Source: Aquila chrysaetos chrysaetos | Lineage: Eukaryota; Chordata; Aves; Accipitriformes; Accipitridae | Direction: 5' to 3' | Length of the DNA stretch: 64,000 nucleotides | NCBI RefSeq assembly: GCF_900496995.4 | Contig: NW_024470382.1 | Span: 62,001-126,000, forward strand | Shown: in pieces, positions 22,740-32,172 of the stretch | Position numbering within the stretch: the first letter of the stretch is position 1 | Layout: each line of letters starts with the position of its first letter | Position numbers and translations under genes: made by a program | The notes under the pieces: generated by a model | Databases searched by the model: none | What the model was told of the DNA's origin: nothing | The model's input: only the letters and a program-made list of their open reading frames with translations

Positions 22740-23185
22740 AGCCGCCGTACAGTGAGGGGAGGGGGGGAGGCAGCGAGGGAAACCCCTTCGTAGCGCTCCA
22801 TTGGGCGAACGCGCTGTCAATCATGATGAGACCGCCCCGCCCCACCGCCAAGCTGGAGCCGGGGGAACCCCCTCCCCTGCGGCGGGGTGGAGGAGAGTGA
22901 CAGCGCAGCGGGCCAACGGCAGCGAGGCTTGGGTGAAGGAGGGCGGGAACTCCCCGCCCCTTTTGGAACACCGCCCTCCCCGCTCGCCTTCTGGCAGCGG
23001 GAGGGGGGCGGGAGTGACAGCGCGGCGGGCCAATGGCGGGGCCGGGCCTAGGCCGGGCCCGGCGGCACCGCCAGCACCCGGGCTGCCGGGGAACGGGGAA
23101 CGGGAACGGGAACGGGAACGGGAACGGGGAACGGGGAACGGGGCCTCACCCCGGCACCGCCGGCGGCCCCCAGAGGTGCGTGGGG
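22740..23185. promoter_or_regulatory. CpG island with repeated CCAAT modules, possibly bidirectional
   Basis: Three similar modules carry a CCAAT-type motif beside gacagcgcggcgggcc: near 22798-22822 (inverted, ccattgggcg), near 22898-22912 (cggcgggccaatgg-like with ccaacgg), and near 23010-23036 (gcgggccaatggcgg). A (GGGAAC)n run follows at about 23090-23140 and a donor-like cagaggtgcgtgg near 23172. It lies between the SCAN gene (-) and the hAT-derived gene (+), so it could drive either or both. Motifs are seen; promoter activity and the non-coding exon are inferred. Confidence 0.5.
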
Positions 23186-23219
23186 ACGGGGGCGGCAGCG
23201 CCGCGGCTTCCTCCGCCCT

Positions 23220-23870
23220 GGCTCCCGTTCCTCTTTGCTCCTCTCTTTCCCTCCTTACTTCCCTTCTTTTTTCCCCGGATTTTCCGTCTTTCCCCCCTTC
23301 CTTCCGTCTTTCCCCCTATTTTCTTTCTTTTCATCCTCCTCCTTTTCCCCCGTTTTCTCTTTTCCCCCCTTCTTTTCCCCGTCCTTCCATCTTTCCCCCT
23401 ATTTTCTTTCTTTTCCTCCTCCTCCTTTCCCCCCATTTTCTCTTTTTCCCCCTTCTTTTCCCCCTTCCTTCCATCTTTCTCCCATTTTATTTCTTTTCCC
23501 CCTATTTTCTTTCTTTCCCCTTCCTCCATTCCTTCTTCCCCCCTCCATTCTGTCCTTCTTCCCCGCATTCCTTCCTTCTTTCCCCCCATTCCTTCCTTCT
23601 TTCCCCCCATTCCTTCCTTCTCCCCCCATTCCTTCCTTCTTCCCCCCATTCTCTTCCTTCTCCCCCCATTCTCTCTTTCTTCCCCCCATTCCTTCCTTCT
23701 TCCCCCCATTCCTTCCTTCTTCCCCTTCCTTCCTTCCTTCTGTCTTCCCCCCTTCCTTCTTTCCTTCCTTCCATCTTTCCCCCCTTTCTTCTTCCTTTCC
23801 CCTTTCTTTCCTTCTTTTCCCACTATTTTCATTCCCCCCCCTCTTTTCTTCTTTTATCCTGAGCGCTGAG
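23220..23870 (+). repeat. Polypyrimidine tract (ccattccttccttcttcccc)
   Basis: About 650 bp of nearly pure C/T on the + strand, with a loose 20-23-bp unit tccttccttcttccccccat in its later half. Such homopurine/homopyrimidine mirror DNA can form triplex (H-DNA). All frames through it are artefacts (Ser/Pro/Phe or Arg/Lys/Gly-rich). Confidence 0.8.
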
Positions 23871-23874
23871 CCAT

Positions 23875-24135
23875 GCTCCGTTTTGAGGGGAATGTTGCTG
23901 TGCTCCCCATTTTGGGGAGAATATTGCGAGCTCTGAACCATGCTGCCCATTTTGGGGGGAATATTGTGAGCTCTGAACCGTGATCCCCATTTTGGGGGGA
24001 ATAGCATGGCCACTGAGCTGTGCTCCCCATTTTCGTGGGAATATCATGACCACTGAGCCTTGCTCCTCATTTGGGAAGCAATGTTATGAGCTCTGAGCCA
24101 TGCTGCTCGTTTCAGGGGGAATATTGCGAACACTG
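23875..24135 (+). repeat. ~55-60-bp tandem repeat (tgctccccattttgggggga)
   Basis: Five units contain ctgagccatgctcc, ccattttgggggga and atattgcgagctctga. They separate the pyrimidine tract from the hAT-derived gene and probably lie in its first intron. Confidence 0.7.
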
Positions 24136-24407
24136 TGCTGCGCTCCCTATTTCACCCCAGCTTCGCGCACCCCGTGTATGTTCAGGGACGGCTCTTGCGG
24201 GACAGCCTCTTATGTTCGGGATTTTTCAGGATCTGGGGTGCATTTGCGGTGCTGCTGGGCATCCGAGAATCCCCACCTGGGCAACAAGTAGAAGACAGGA
24301 AAGGAGCTCTTGTGGGAGATCTGCATCTTTGGCACGGCATAAAAATTGTTCAAATTTCCTCTCCCCTCTGTTTTCCCCCACAGGCCGAGCCCCATCTGCC
24401 CTGTACC

Positions 24408-26114
24408 ATGCCGAAACGGAAATGCAAATTCACCGACGAGCTCCAGGCAAAGTACCCCTGCTTCCGCGTGGGCCGGGAGAGATGGGAGGCCGAATGCTTG
24501 GTCTGCCAGGAGGGCACCTACGTCTCTGTGGCCAACAAGGGCTCTCTCGACCTGGAGGCCCACGTGCAGTCCATGAAACACAAGAGGAACGTGCTGGGGG
24601 ATGCCTCGGTGGCCAAGCTGCCGGGCTGCTTCCTCCCTGCCGACTGCCAGCCTTTCGATGCTGCCGCCGCCACCACCGCCGCCGCCGCCGAAACACCTTT
24701 GGGCTTCCATGCTGCCGTTCTCAAGGACTGCTGTGAGCCCCTGGCTGGCTTGCCCAAAACTCCTGACCCCGTCTTAGACGTCTTGGGCTTGCAAATCAAG
24801 ACGGAGGTGAGGCTGGATGAGGCGCTGGCCCCCTTTGCGTTGGACCATGGGATGGACCCACTCGATGGTGTCCCCTATTGTGGGGTGGCCCTGGGTGCGG
24901 GCGAGGCGGGGACCCCCTTCCCCATCCAGATCCGCTATTTTGACTGGAAGCGGGGTGGTGTGCAGAGCAGGGTGATCGGTGTGGAACCCCCACCGGCTGA
25001 ACTGTCCCCTGGTGCCGCTGCGCTGGTGTGGGAGGCCTTGGAGAATCACGGGCTGCGGCAGCGGTGCGTGGCCGTTGTAGGTGAAAGCCCTAATGCCATG
25101 CTGGGAGGGCTGGGGTGCTGTACCCAGGGTCCGGCTGAGGTGTCCGGCTTGCGGGAGCTGCTGGAAGGGGTCTTCGTTGCCACCGACTGCCCTGCGCACC
25201 TCCTCAGCAACTGCATCCAGCACGGGGCGGACAGCCTGGAGGTAGACCTGCAGTCCCTCGTCTGGAAGATTTACGCCTACATCTCTGTCTACGCCGTCTG
25301 CGCCGAACCGCTCAAGGACTTCTTGGAGTTTGCCAAGAGGGAGTACCGGCGGCTGCTCCACCACACCAGGATACCCTGGTTACTCCTGCTGCCGGCCATC
25401 ACCCGCTTGCTGCAAGTCTTCCCAGCCTTGAAGTCCTTCTTCCTCTCCCTCAGCCACCCCCCCTTTGCCATCCGGACCTTTTTTGAGGATGACTTCAGCG
25501 AGATCTACCTGCAGCACATGGCTTCGCAGGTGGCTGTCTTCGACATGCACCTCAGGACCTTGGCGAGGGAGGACAACTCGCCCTGTGAGGTGCTGGGCGT
25601 CCTCTCCTCCGTCCGCCGCACCCTCCTGGAGCGCAAAGCCCATGGCTTCATGTCGCTGCGGGTGAAGGAGCTGCTGGCGGAGCAGCGGGCGGCTGGGAGG
25701 GTTGGTGAGTGCGACACCTTCTGCCGCCACGTCCAGACCCTCTACGTGGCGTTCCTCGACTACCTGGATGCCCGGATGAGGCCGTTTGGGGAGCTTTTCC
25801 GTTTCCAGTGGATGCAGCTACGGGTACCACCAATGTGGGCGGAGGTGGAGGCATGCATCAAGTACCTGGCGGGCCACGGGGTCATGGTGGATGACAGCAA
25901 GTGCTTTGACCAGTTCTGCCAGCTGACCACCTTCTTGAAGGACTGCAGGAGCGACAGCGACTTCGGCGCCCTGCAGACGCACCAGAAATGGGTGCGTTTC
26001 TTTGGCAGCTCCCGCAGCTTGGCCGGCCACTCAGAGCTTCTCAGAATGGCTCAGGTTTTCTTTGCCATCCCCTCCTGCGGGGCCGATTTTCCAAGGGGGC
26101 TTTTCCTGATGTGA
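24408..26114 (+). CDS. hAT-transposase-derived BED-like zinc-finger protein (domesticated)
   Basis: A single exon codes for 568 residues. It starts at ATG 24408 (context taccATGc), 24 nt after a good splice acceptor (ccccacag, 24381-24383), and no base breaks the frame. The N-terminus MPKRKCKFTDELQ resembles the conserved start of hAT-element and ZNF862-type proteins. It is followed by a BED-like finger, C30-x2-C33-x18-H52-x5-H58. A poly-Ala run comes next. The middle, SLVWKIYAYISVYAVCAEPL and WLLLLPAITRLLQVFPALKS, matches the hAT core around the usual TRW-SL-pai-R segment, but the Trp/Arg context is changed. The acidic catalytic residues are not recognisable by eye. I see no terminal inverted repeats. 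An intact frame without an element around it points to a host gene, probably DNA-binding. I cannot name it. Confidence 0.75.
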   Translation: MPKRKCKFTDELQAKYPCFRVGRERWEAECLVCQEGTYVSVANKGSLDLEAHVQSMKHKRNVLGDASVAKLPGCFLPADCQPFDAAAATTAAAAETPLGFHAAVLKDCCEPLAGLPKTPDPVLDVLGLQIKTEVRLDEALAPFALDHGMDPLDGVPYCGVALGAGEAGTPFPIQIRYFDWKRGGVQSRVIGVEPPPAELSPGAAALVWEALENHGLRQRCVAVVGESPNAMLGGLGCCTQGPAEVSGLRELLEGVFVATDCPAHLLSNCIQHGADSLEVDLQSLVWKIYAYISVYAVCAEPLKDFLEFAKREYRRLLHHTRIPWLLLLPAITRLLQVFPALKSFFLSLSHPPFAIRTFFEDDFSEIYLQHMASQVAVFDMHLRTLAREDNSPCEVLGVLSSVRRTLLERKAHGFMSLRVKELLAEQRAAGRVGECDTFCRHVQTLYVAFLDYLDARMRPFGELFRFQWMQLRVPPMWAEVEACIKYLAGHGVMVDDSKCFDQFCQLTTFLKDCRSDSDFGALQTHQKWVRFFGSSRSLAGHSELLRMAQVFFAIPSCGADFPRGLFLM

Positions 26115-26305
26115 AGCCAGTGGGATCAGGTGTGGATTCGTCGTGGCCAGGCTACCACGAAACATGCGGCATTTCAAGACTTCTTTTTTGCAATGATAGA
26201 CCTATTGATTCCTATTTTTGTACATCAGCCCACCGGGGAGGATTTGTTAATGGGATTTTTAAGGGCTGTACGCTGTCTGCAGGAGAGGTGGCTTGCTCTT
26301 GTGCA

Positions 26306-26311
26306 AATAAA
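26306..26311 (+). terminator. Poly(A) signal of the hAT-derived gene
   Basis: AATAAA in gcaaataaatacc lies about 195 nt past the stop, followed by a GT-rich stretch (ctctggtcatctgtgggt). A solo LTR begins about 70 nt further on, so the transcript end is closely bordered by the insertion. Confidence 0.65.
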
Positions 26312-26379
26312 TACCACTACGGGCTCTGGTCATCTGTGGGTACTGGAGGGATAGTTGGGGGTCAGATGGCTTTTGGGGT

Positions 26380-27378
26380 TGTCATGGTTTAAAACCAGCC
26401 AGTAACAAAGCAGCACGAAGCCGCTTGCTCCCTCTTCCCCCCACAGCTGCGGTGGGATGAGGACAAAATATAAAGAAAAGCTGATGGGCTGAGACAAGGA
26501 CAGGGAGGGATCACTCACCACTTATGGTCACAGGGAAAAGGCAGGCTCAACTTGGGGAAGAAACAAAATCAATTTAATTTACTACCACTCAAATCAAAAC
26601 AAGGATACTGAGAAATAAAACCAAATCTTAAAATACCTTCCCCCCACCCCTCCCTTCTTCCTGGGCACAGCTTCACTCCCGAATTCTCCACCTCCTCCCC
26701 CCTAGCAGTGCAGGGGGATGGGGAATGGGGTTTACGGTCAGTTCATCACACATTGTCTCTGCTGCTCCTTCCTCCTCAGGGGGAGGACGCCTCACTCTTC
26801 CCCTGCTCCGGCGTGGGGTCCCTCCCACGGGAGACAGTCCTTCACGATCTTCTCCAACGTTAGTCCTTTCCATGGGCTGCAGTCCTTCACAAACTGCTTC
26901 AGCGTGGGTCCTTTCCAGATGCTGCAGTCCTTCAGGCACAGGCTGCTCTAGCGTGGGCTTTCCGATGGAGTCATGGCCATCTTTGGGGGCATCCCCCTGC
27001 TCCGGTGTGGGCTCCTCCCCAGGCTGCAGGTGGGCATCTGCTCCCCCGCTCACCTCCATGGGCTGGGGGGGACAGCCTGCCGTCTCACCATGGACTGCAG
27101 GGGCATCCCCTCCTCCGACGCACCTCCTCCCCCTCCTTCTTCACTGACCTCGGTATCTGCATAGGGGTTCCTCTCACATTCCAATCTCCTCCCCCGCTGC
27201 AGGTTTCCCCTTCTTAAATATGTTCTCCCAGAGGTGCTACCGCCATTGCTGATGAGCTCAGCCTTGGCCAAAGGTGGGTCCAGCTTGGAGCCGGGGAAGC
27301 TTCTAGCAGCTTCTCACAGGAGCCGCCCCTGCAGCCCCTCCCCTGCTACCAAAAACCCCACCACACAAACCTAAAACA
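26380..27378 (-). mobile_element. Avian ERV solo LTR (type A)
   Basis: This fossil LTR reads on the minus strand from tgtttt to catgaca. It contains the phrases typical of a widespread bird LTR: aagcttctagcagcttctcac region, tattta before aagaagggg, and the tandem block ccttcacaaactgcttcagc around 26840-26960. The flanks ggggt (26375-26379) and ggtgt (27379-27383) agree at four of five bases, which suggests a 5-bp target duplication as in ERVL-type elements. No internal region is present, so it is a recombined solo copy. Confidence 0.8.
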
Positions 27379-27638
27379 GGTGTGAAAGTCAACTAGGATT
27401 CAATGGACTTCTTTCTTGGGTTGGAGAGAGGGAATGTGAGGTTTTGTCCATGCACTAGGGGTCTCCAAGCTTGGACCTCAAAACCAGTCCTCAAGCTTGT
27501 GCACCCACCTGCCCTGGCTCTAGCTAAGGGGTGGAGAAAGCTCTTGCAGCATCATGGAGGCACCTGGAGATGCCTGAGCTTTTCCAGCTGGGGAGGTTTT
27601 GTCACCTGCCTGCCCCTCTCAAATTCCCCAGGGATCAT

Positions 27639-28990
27639 GGAATCATAGAATATCAGGTTGGAAGGGATCTCAAGGATCATCTGGTCCAACCTTTCTTGGC
27701 AAAAGCATGGTCTAGCAAAGATGGCCCAGCACCCTGTCCAACTCAATCTTAAAAGTGTCCAGTGTTGGGGAATCCACCACTTTCCTGGGGAGATTATTCC
27801 AGTGGCTGATTGTTCTAATTGTGAGAAGTTTTCCTCTTGTGTCCAATCGGAATCTCCCCAGGAATAACTTGTACCCAGTATCCCTCATCTTTTCCATGTG
27901 TTGCCTTGTAAAATCTTCTTTGTAAGCACCCTTTCAATACTGCAACATGGTGATAAGGTCTCCCCTGAGCCCTCTTTTCTCAAGTCTGAACAAACCCAGT
28001 TCTCAGCCTTTCCTCAGATGGCAAACTTCTCAGTCCTTTAATCATCTTTGTGACCCATCTCTGGACCTTCTCCAGCCTTTTTTGTACCGCGGGGACCACA
28101 ACTGAACACAGTATTCCAGGTGTGGCCTGACGAGCGCTGAGTAGAGTGGGATAATGACTTCTTTATCTCTGCTAGTGATGCCCTCGTTGATGCAACCCAG
28201 CACCCTGTTGGCTTGCTTTGCCGCAGCAGCACACTGTTCGTGCATACTGAGCTTGTTGTCCAGCAGGACCCCCCAGGTCCCTTTCCACAGAGCTGCTCCC
28301 AGCCTATGCTGCACTCCTGCATTATGTTTTCCCATAATAATGTAGGTGTAAGACCCTACAAACATTTGTACATTTGTTGAACTTCGTAAGATTCTTGTTA
28401 GCCCACTGTTCCATCCTATCCAGGTCTCCCTGCAGGGTGGCTCTCCCTTCCGAAGTGTCCACTTCCCTGCTCAGTTTGGTATCATCGACAAACTTCCATC
28501 AGGGTACACTTGATCCCATCATCGAGATCACTTCTGAAGATATTAAACAGCGTTGGGCCAAATATTGATCCCTGGGGGACCCCACTTGTGCCAGGTTGCC
28601 ATTTTGAGAAGGAGCTATTCACTACCACCCTCTGGGTGCAACCTGTCAGCCAGTTCCCCACCCAACGCACCGACTGGTTGTCTAGACCGTAATGCATCAG
28701 TTTCTGTAGGAGGAGGCTGTGGGAAACCATATTGGAAACCTTGGAGAAATCCAGGTAGACGATGTCCACCACTCGTCCCACATCAACCGAGCAGTTTACT
28801 TTGTCGTAGAAGGTGATCAGGTTTGTCAAGCATGATTTGCCTGTGGTGAATCTGTGCTGGCTTTTCCCAGTCATGTGCTTCATTTGACTTGTGATAGCCC
28901 CCCAGGAGGATTCGTTCCGTAACTTTCCCAGGGACTGAAGTAAGACTGATGGCCCTATATCTCCTTTGGAATGTGTGAAGGGCCCTGCCA
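27639..28990 (-). mobile_element. CR1 LINE, 3' fragment with reverse-transcriptase part
   Basis: This copy is on the minus strand, with its 3' end at the left (aatcatagaatatcagg, ggaagggatctcaaggatca). Frames at 28482-28991 translate to the RT core, including [20 protein letters not shown] and [18 protein letters not shown]; the region 28042-28365 gives the post-RT segment ([23 protein letters not shown]). The 5' part is missing (5'-truncated, as is usual for CR1) and the frame is interrupted several times. It lies between the solo LTR and the actinoporin-like gene. Confidence 0.9.
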
Positions 28991-29474
28991 AGGCTGACCA
29001 TCAGGAAGAAACTGCCATGAAGAGAGTCCTACCCTCCTCCTGATGCTCCCCACCACCCCATCATCCGCAAGAGGATTTATCTCACAGCACCTTGAGGCAT
29101 TTATTGCCTGTGCCAGGAGATGCAGCAGAGATAAGGTGCCCAGTTGGCAGAAAATAAACATTTGCATTAATATTCACCTCCTGCCCAAGTATTTTGTCAA
29201 TGTCCACACGTGTGTCCTCCTCCCTTGGAGTTTTCCTCCTGTGATCGGAAGAGCAGCACTGGATACCCCAAAAATGCCTTTCCCTTAGATCCAGCACTGT
29301 CACATTGTAATCCTGACACAAGCGTGCCCTGCCCAGGCAAGGACTTTGGACCCACAAGGATCATCAAGGCCAAGGACTTTGCACAGTTGTTATCAGAAAG
29401 TTGTTTTTCTTGACAGCCCCTTGATTTTTCTGCTCCAAACCCTTCCAACTGGAGACCTGCCTGGAGCTGCGGAG
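28991..29474. other. Region before the actinoporin-like start exon
   Basis: No repeat family or exon recognised. An acceptor-like tttttcttgacag ends at about 29416, 58 nt before the ATG, so a non-coding upstream exon and promoter may lie here or inside the CR1. Confidence 0.35.
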
Positions 29475-30205
29475 ATGAATGGGAATTTCATGTGGAAATC
29501 CTTTAAGCAGAGTGTGGAGATCCAGATCACCAGTGAACCTGAGGATGTCACTTTGTACAACCCCAGGTAATGCCACGAGGAGGGGGGTGGAAGACCCCTT
29601 GCCGGAGGGGATGCCTGCAGGATTCAGGCAGAAGGTCCAAGATGGACCATCTCCCAGTGGTCGGACCATCTCCCAGTGGTGGGACCATCTCCCTTGTAAG
29701 CCCAAGTGGTCTCCCCATCCCTTTTCCTCCTCTCCTGTGCTCTCCTTCCAGGAGCTACTGCTACAGCGGCTATAGCTCCATGCGGATCCCACTGGGTGTC
29801 ACGGAGAGTTGCGAATTCACCAACTCCGTGATCTGTTTTCGGGATAGCATGGGACTCCTGGTGTACGAGGCAGACGCCTTCACCTTGGCCATCCTCTTCT
29901 CCAACCCCTTCGACTACAATATTTTCTCTGTGGAGCTTGCCATGGAGATCTCCTTCCGCAAAGCCCACCTTGGCAACTTGGAGAACATCTACACCAGGAT
30001 GTCTAGGAGTCAATCCGCCAGCACCGGCAAAGACACTGTGTTCCACCGAGTCAAGCTAGGCGCGTGCCAGGAGGCTGCCGTGGTCTTTGCTGGCCATGTG
30101 AGGGTCACGGCCACCATGTCCAGTGCTGCAAAGTCAGTCATCAAAATAATTGTGGAGTATCAAGATAGTTTCTCCTCTGAATTCAAAGGTGGCACCACGT
30201 ATTAG
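29475..30205 (+). CDS. Actinoporin-like protein
   Basis: Two coding exons, 29475-29566 and 29752-30205, join in frame within an Arg codon (CCCAG/GAGC), giving 181 residues. The pattern matches vertebrate actinoporin-like proteins: an N-terminal VEIQIT strand, LYNPRSYCYSGYSSMRIPLG, an E-x-C-x-F block, then MGLLVYEADAFTLAILFSNP and FDYNIFSVELAMEI. These line up with the sea-anemone cytolysin segments for GV(L)AY, TLA(I/V)LFS, P-x-DYN and its C-terminal strand. Anemone members bind sphingomyelin through the aromatic cluster and insert an amphipathic N-terminal helix. Here the N-terminus is short and has no signal peptide, so a cytosolic or unconventionally released protein is likely, and pore formation is unproven. 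A poly(A) signal lies at 30284-30289. Confidence 0.85.
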
Positions 30206-30283
30206 CCTTGGGCAGCATCAGCTGGAGGGATGGACAAACCTTGTCCGTGTTGCTGTAAACATCAGGCAGAATCTGCTGCCTTC

Positions 30284-30289
30284 AATAAA
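30284..30289 (+). terminator. Poly(A) signal of the actinoporin-like gene
   Basis: AATAAA in ttcaataaatggttg lies 78 nt past the stop, giving a compact 3'UTR. Confidence 0.75.
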
Positions 30290-30601
30290 TGGTTGAGCAA
30301 AGCAATTGTGCATCTAAACTTGTGCTGTGTTGTCCTAAGACAGGAGAGGAAAAAGCCCAGGTAGGATCGAAGATGGTGCTTTTATATCCTAATCCCCCTT
30401 CTTATCAGCTTGGAGGACTCCCTGTTGAGCAGTAAGGAAGGGGAGCATGGTTTGAAGGTCCTTGTGGGTGGGTTGTGCTGCACCTGGGGGTTGGGAGCTT
30501 GCTTGGGTGCAATGCTTGGTGCAAACCTGCTCTCCTGAAGGTACTCTTTCTGATTTGAATTTTAGCTTGGGTTTAGTTTTGATGTTTGTCCAGCTGGTAT
30601 C

Positions 30602-30700
30602 CACCTGGCGGTCCTAGTGTAGGGGGCAGACACCTTCCTGTTGGCCATCCTCTTCTCCAGCCCCTTGGACTCCATTTTCTACCTGGAGGTTGGGTTCAAA
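30602..30700 (+). pseudogene. Decayed actinoporin-like fragment
   Basis: A fossil fragment on the same strand as the intact gene about 0.4-0.8 kb upstream. It resembles the part of the second exon around ggccatcctcttctcc, which the two share exactly. It is broken and short, and probably old; the rest of the exon was not found. It suggests that the family was once tandemly duplicated here. Confidence 0.65.
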
Positions 30701-32172
30701 ACATCTAACCTAACCCTACATCTATCAGACCCTGTATCTATCCCTCCATTTCCATTCCCTATGTTCCTATGGTGATCGTGCCAGTCTATGAGTCATCTCT
30801 CTCCTAATGCAACTTATCTCTGCACCCTCCATCCATCTGCCTCTCTGTCCCTCCATCTAGAGGGGTACAGTTTTGGAGATAAAACCTGGTGTAGCTGGAC
30901 CACCTCTAGCCAAGCACTGAATTAGTGGGGCAGATCTCTTCTGGGCCAAAAAAATCTCTTTTATTTTGTTCTGCTTTCCTTCCTATGCAGTGAAGGAGGA
31001 GAAAACAGCTCTGGGCTTCTTCATGTGCCATATTATCTGATGAGAGGTTGGTGGTTACCCATGAGCTGTGTCACGTTTCACTGCAAGTGAACAGATTTCA
31101 CTTGGGGCTTTTTTTTCTTTTAATTTGTTCTGCTTTGTGGCTGGAAGTGGCAGCAGCAGTCAAACCAGCAATAAAAAATCAATGTGGTGGGGTAGCAGAA
31201 GTGGATGGGGGGGTCACTGGGGCTGTACTTTAGCTGAGGCAGTGATGAGGGCAGGATGAGGTCTGCTGGGTTATGTGGGGAAGAAGGATATAAGGGAGCC
31301 TTGAAATGCAAATTGAAGCCTTTTTGGTTGCTGGCTGAAGGGTTAGGTGCAGCTGAGAGGTGGGACGGGGCAAAGCCATGTGGAGATGTCTCCATCACCC
31401 CTCTCCAATGACCTAACACCCCCTCTGCCTCCCTCCCTCCCTCCAGGCAGGGGGTGGGTGACACAAGACCAAACACAAACTGTCCCCTTTCCCTTTGCCC
31501 CTTGGCCCTTCTTGAATGTCTGGTGGATCAGATGGGACCTTTGGTGGACCTTCCTGATGGGAAGACCTGCCAGATTTATCCTCATATTTGGGAGCTGCTG
31601 GCCTCAGGTTCTGGTGCTGGACGTGCCTTTGGGCAACATCTTGATGGGCTCCAACCCTGTGAGATGAGGTCTACAGCCAAGGCTTGCACGAGACTCAGGC
31701 TCCTACCTCCATTTGGTGGAGGATTAAGCATCTATGAGACCTTCAGAGACCAATGCAAAGGGCCAACAATCAGGGACAAAACACCTGTTTAATTAATGGA
31801 CCTTTTAATTAACTTATGCCCAAGAGCCACCATGATGTTCACAGCTGGGGCAAAGTGTTCTGCAACTCACTTGGACAGCGTGTTTTAGCCGAGGGGTGTA
31901 TCTCTGGGGCTGCAGATGAAGAAGTTGGGTCCCCAGGGTGCTGGAGAGCTTTCAGTGGCTGGAGATGCAGTACAGGTGGCATTGAGTCAAGGGACACCAT
32001 CTTGGTCCAATTCCCCCCTTCCACGGCCATGGGGAACTGACAATTCACTGTGGTCCTTGCCACGGACCCCCCAGCACCTTGGAGTATTTCTCTGGTCTGC
32101 CAACAGGTCCTCAAACTGTGAGGGCTCCTGGACATCTCTTCCTTCGCAGCACTTGTGAAATGCTGAGGTCTT
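30701..32172. other. Intergenic stretch, nothing recognised
   Basis: Unique sequence with short pyrimidine runs (cctccctccctcc near 31430). No domain-bearing frame, RNA gene or repeat family was identified. It includes the 3'UTR of the minus-strand Ig receptor; an ATTAAA-type hexamer on the minus strand near 31799-31806 is possible. Confidence 0.3.

Noticed and set aside
19310-22900. ORFs of 664 and 838 codons
   Set aside because: Only the SCAN exon and the acidic exon inside the minus-strand one are real; the rest reads poly-C/poly-G arrays and introns.
22801-23936. Ser/Pro/Phe-rich ORFs over the pyrimidine tract
   Set aside because: These are products of base composition; no start context, domain or splice support.
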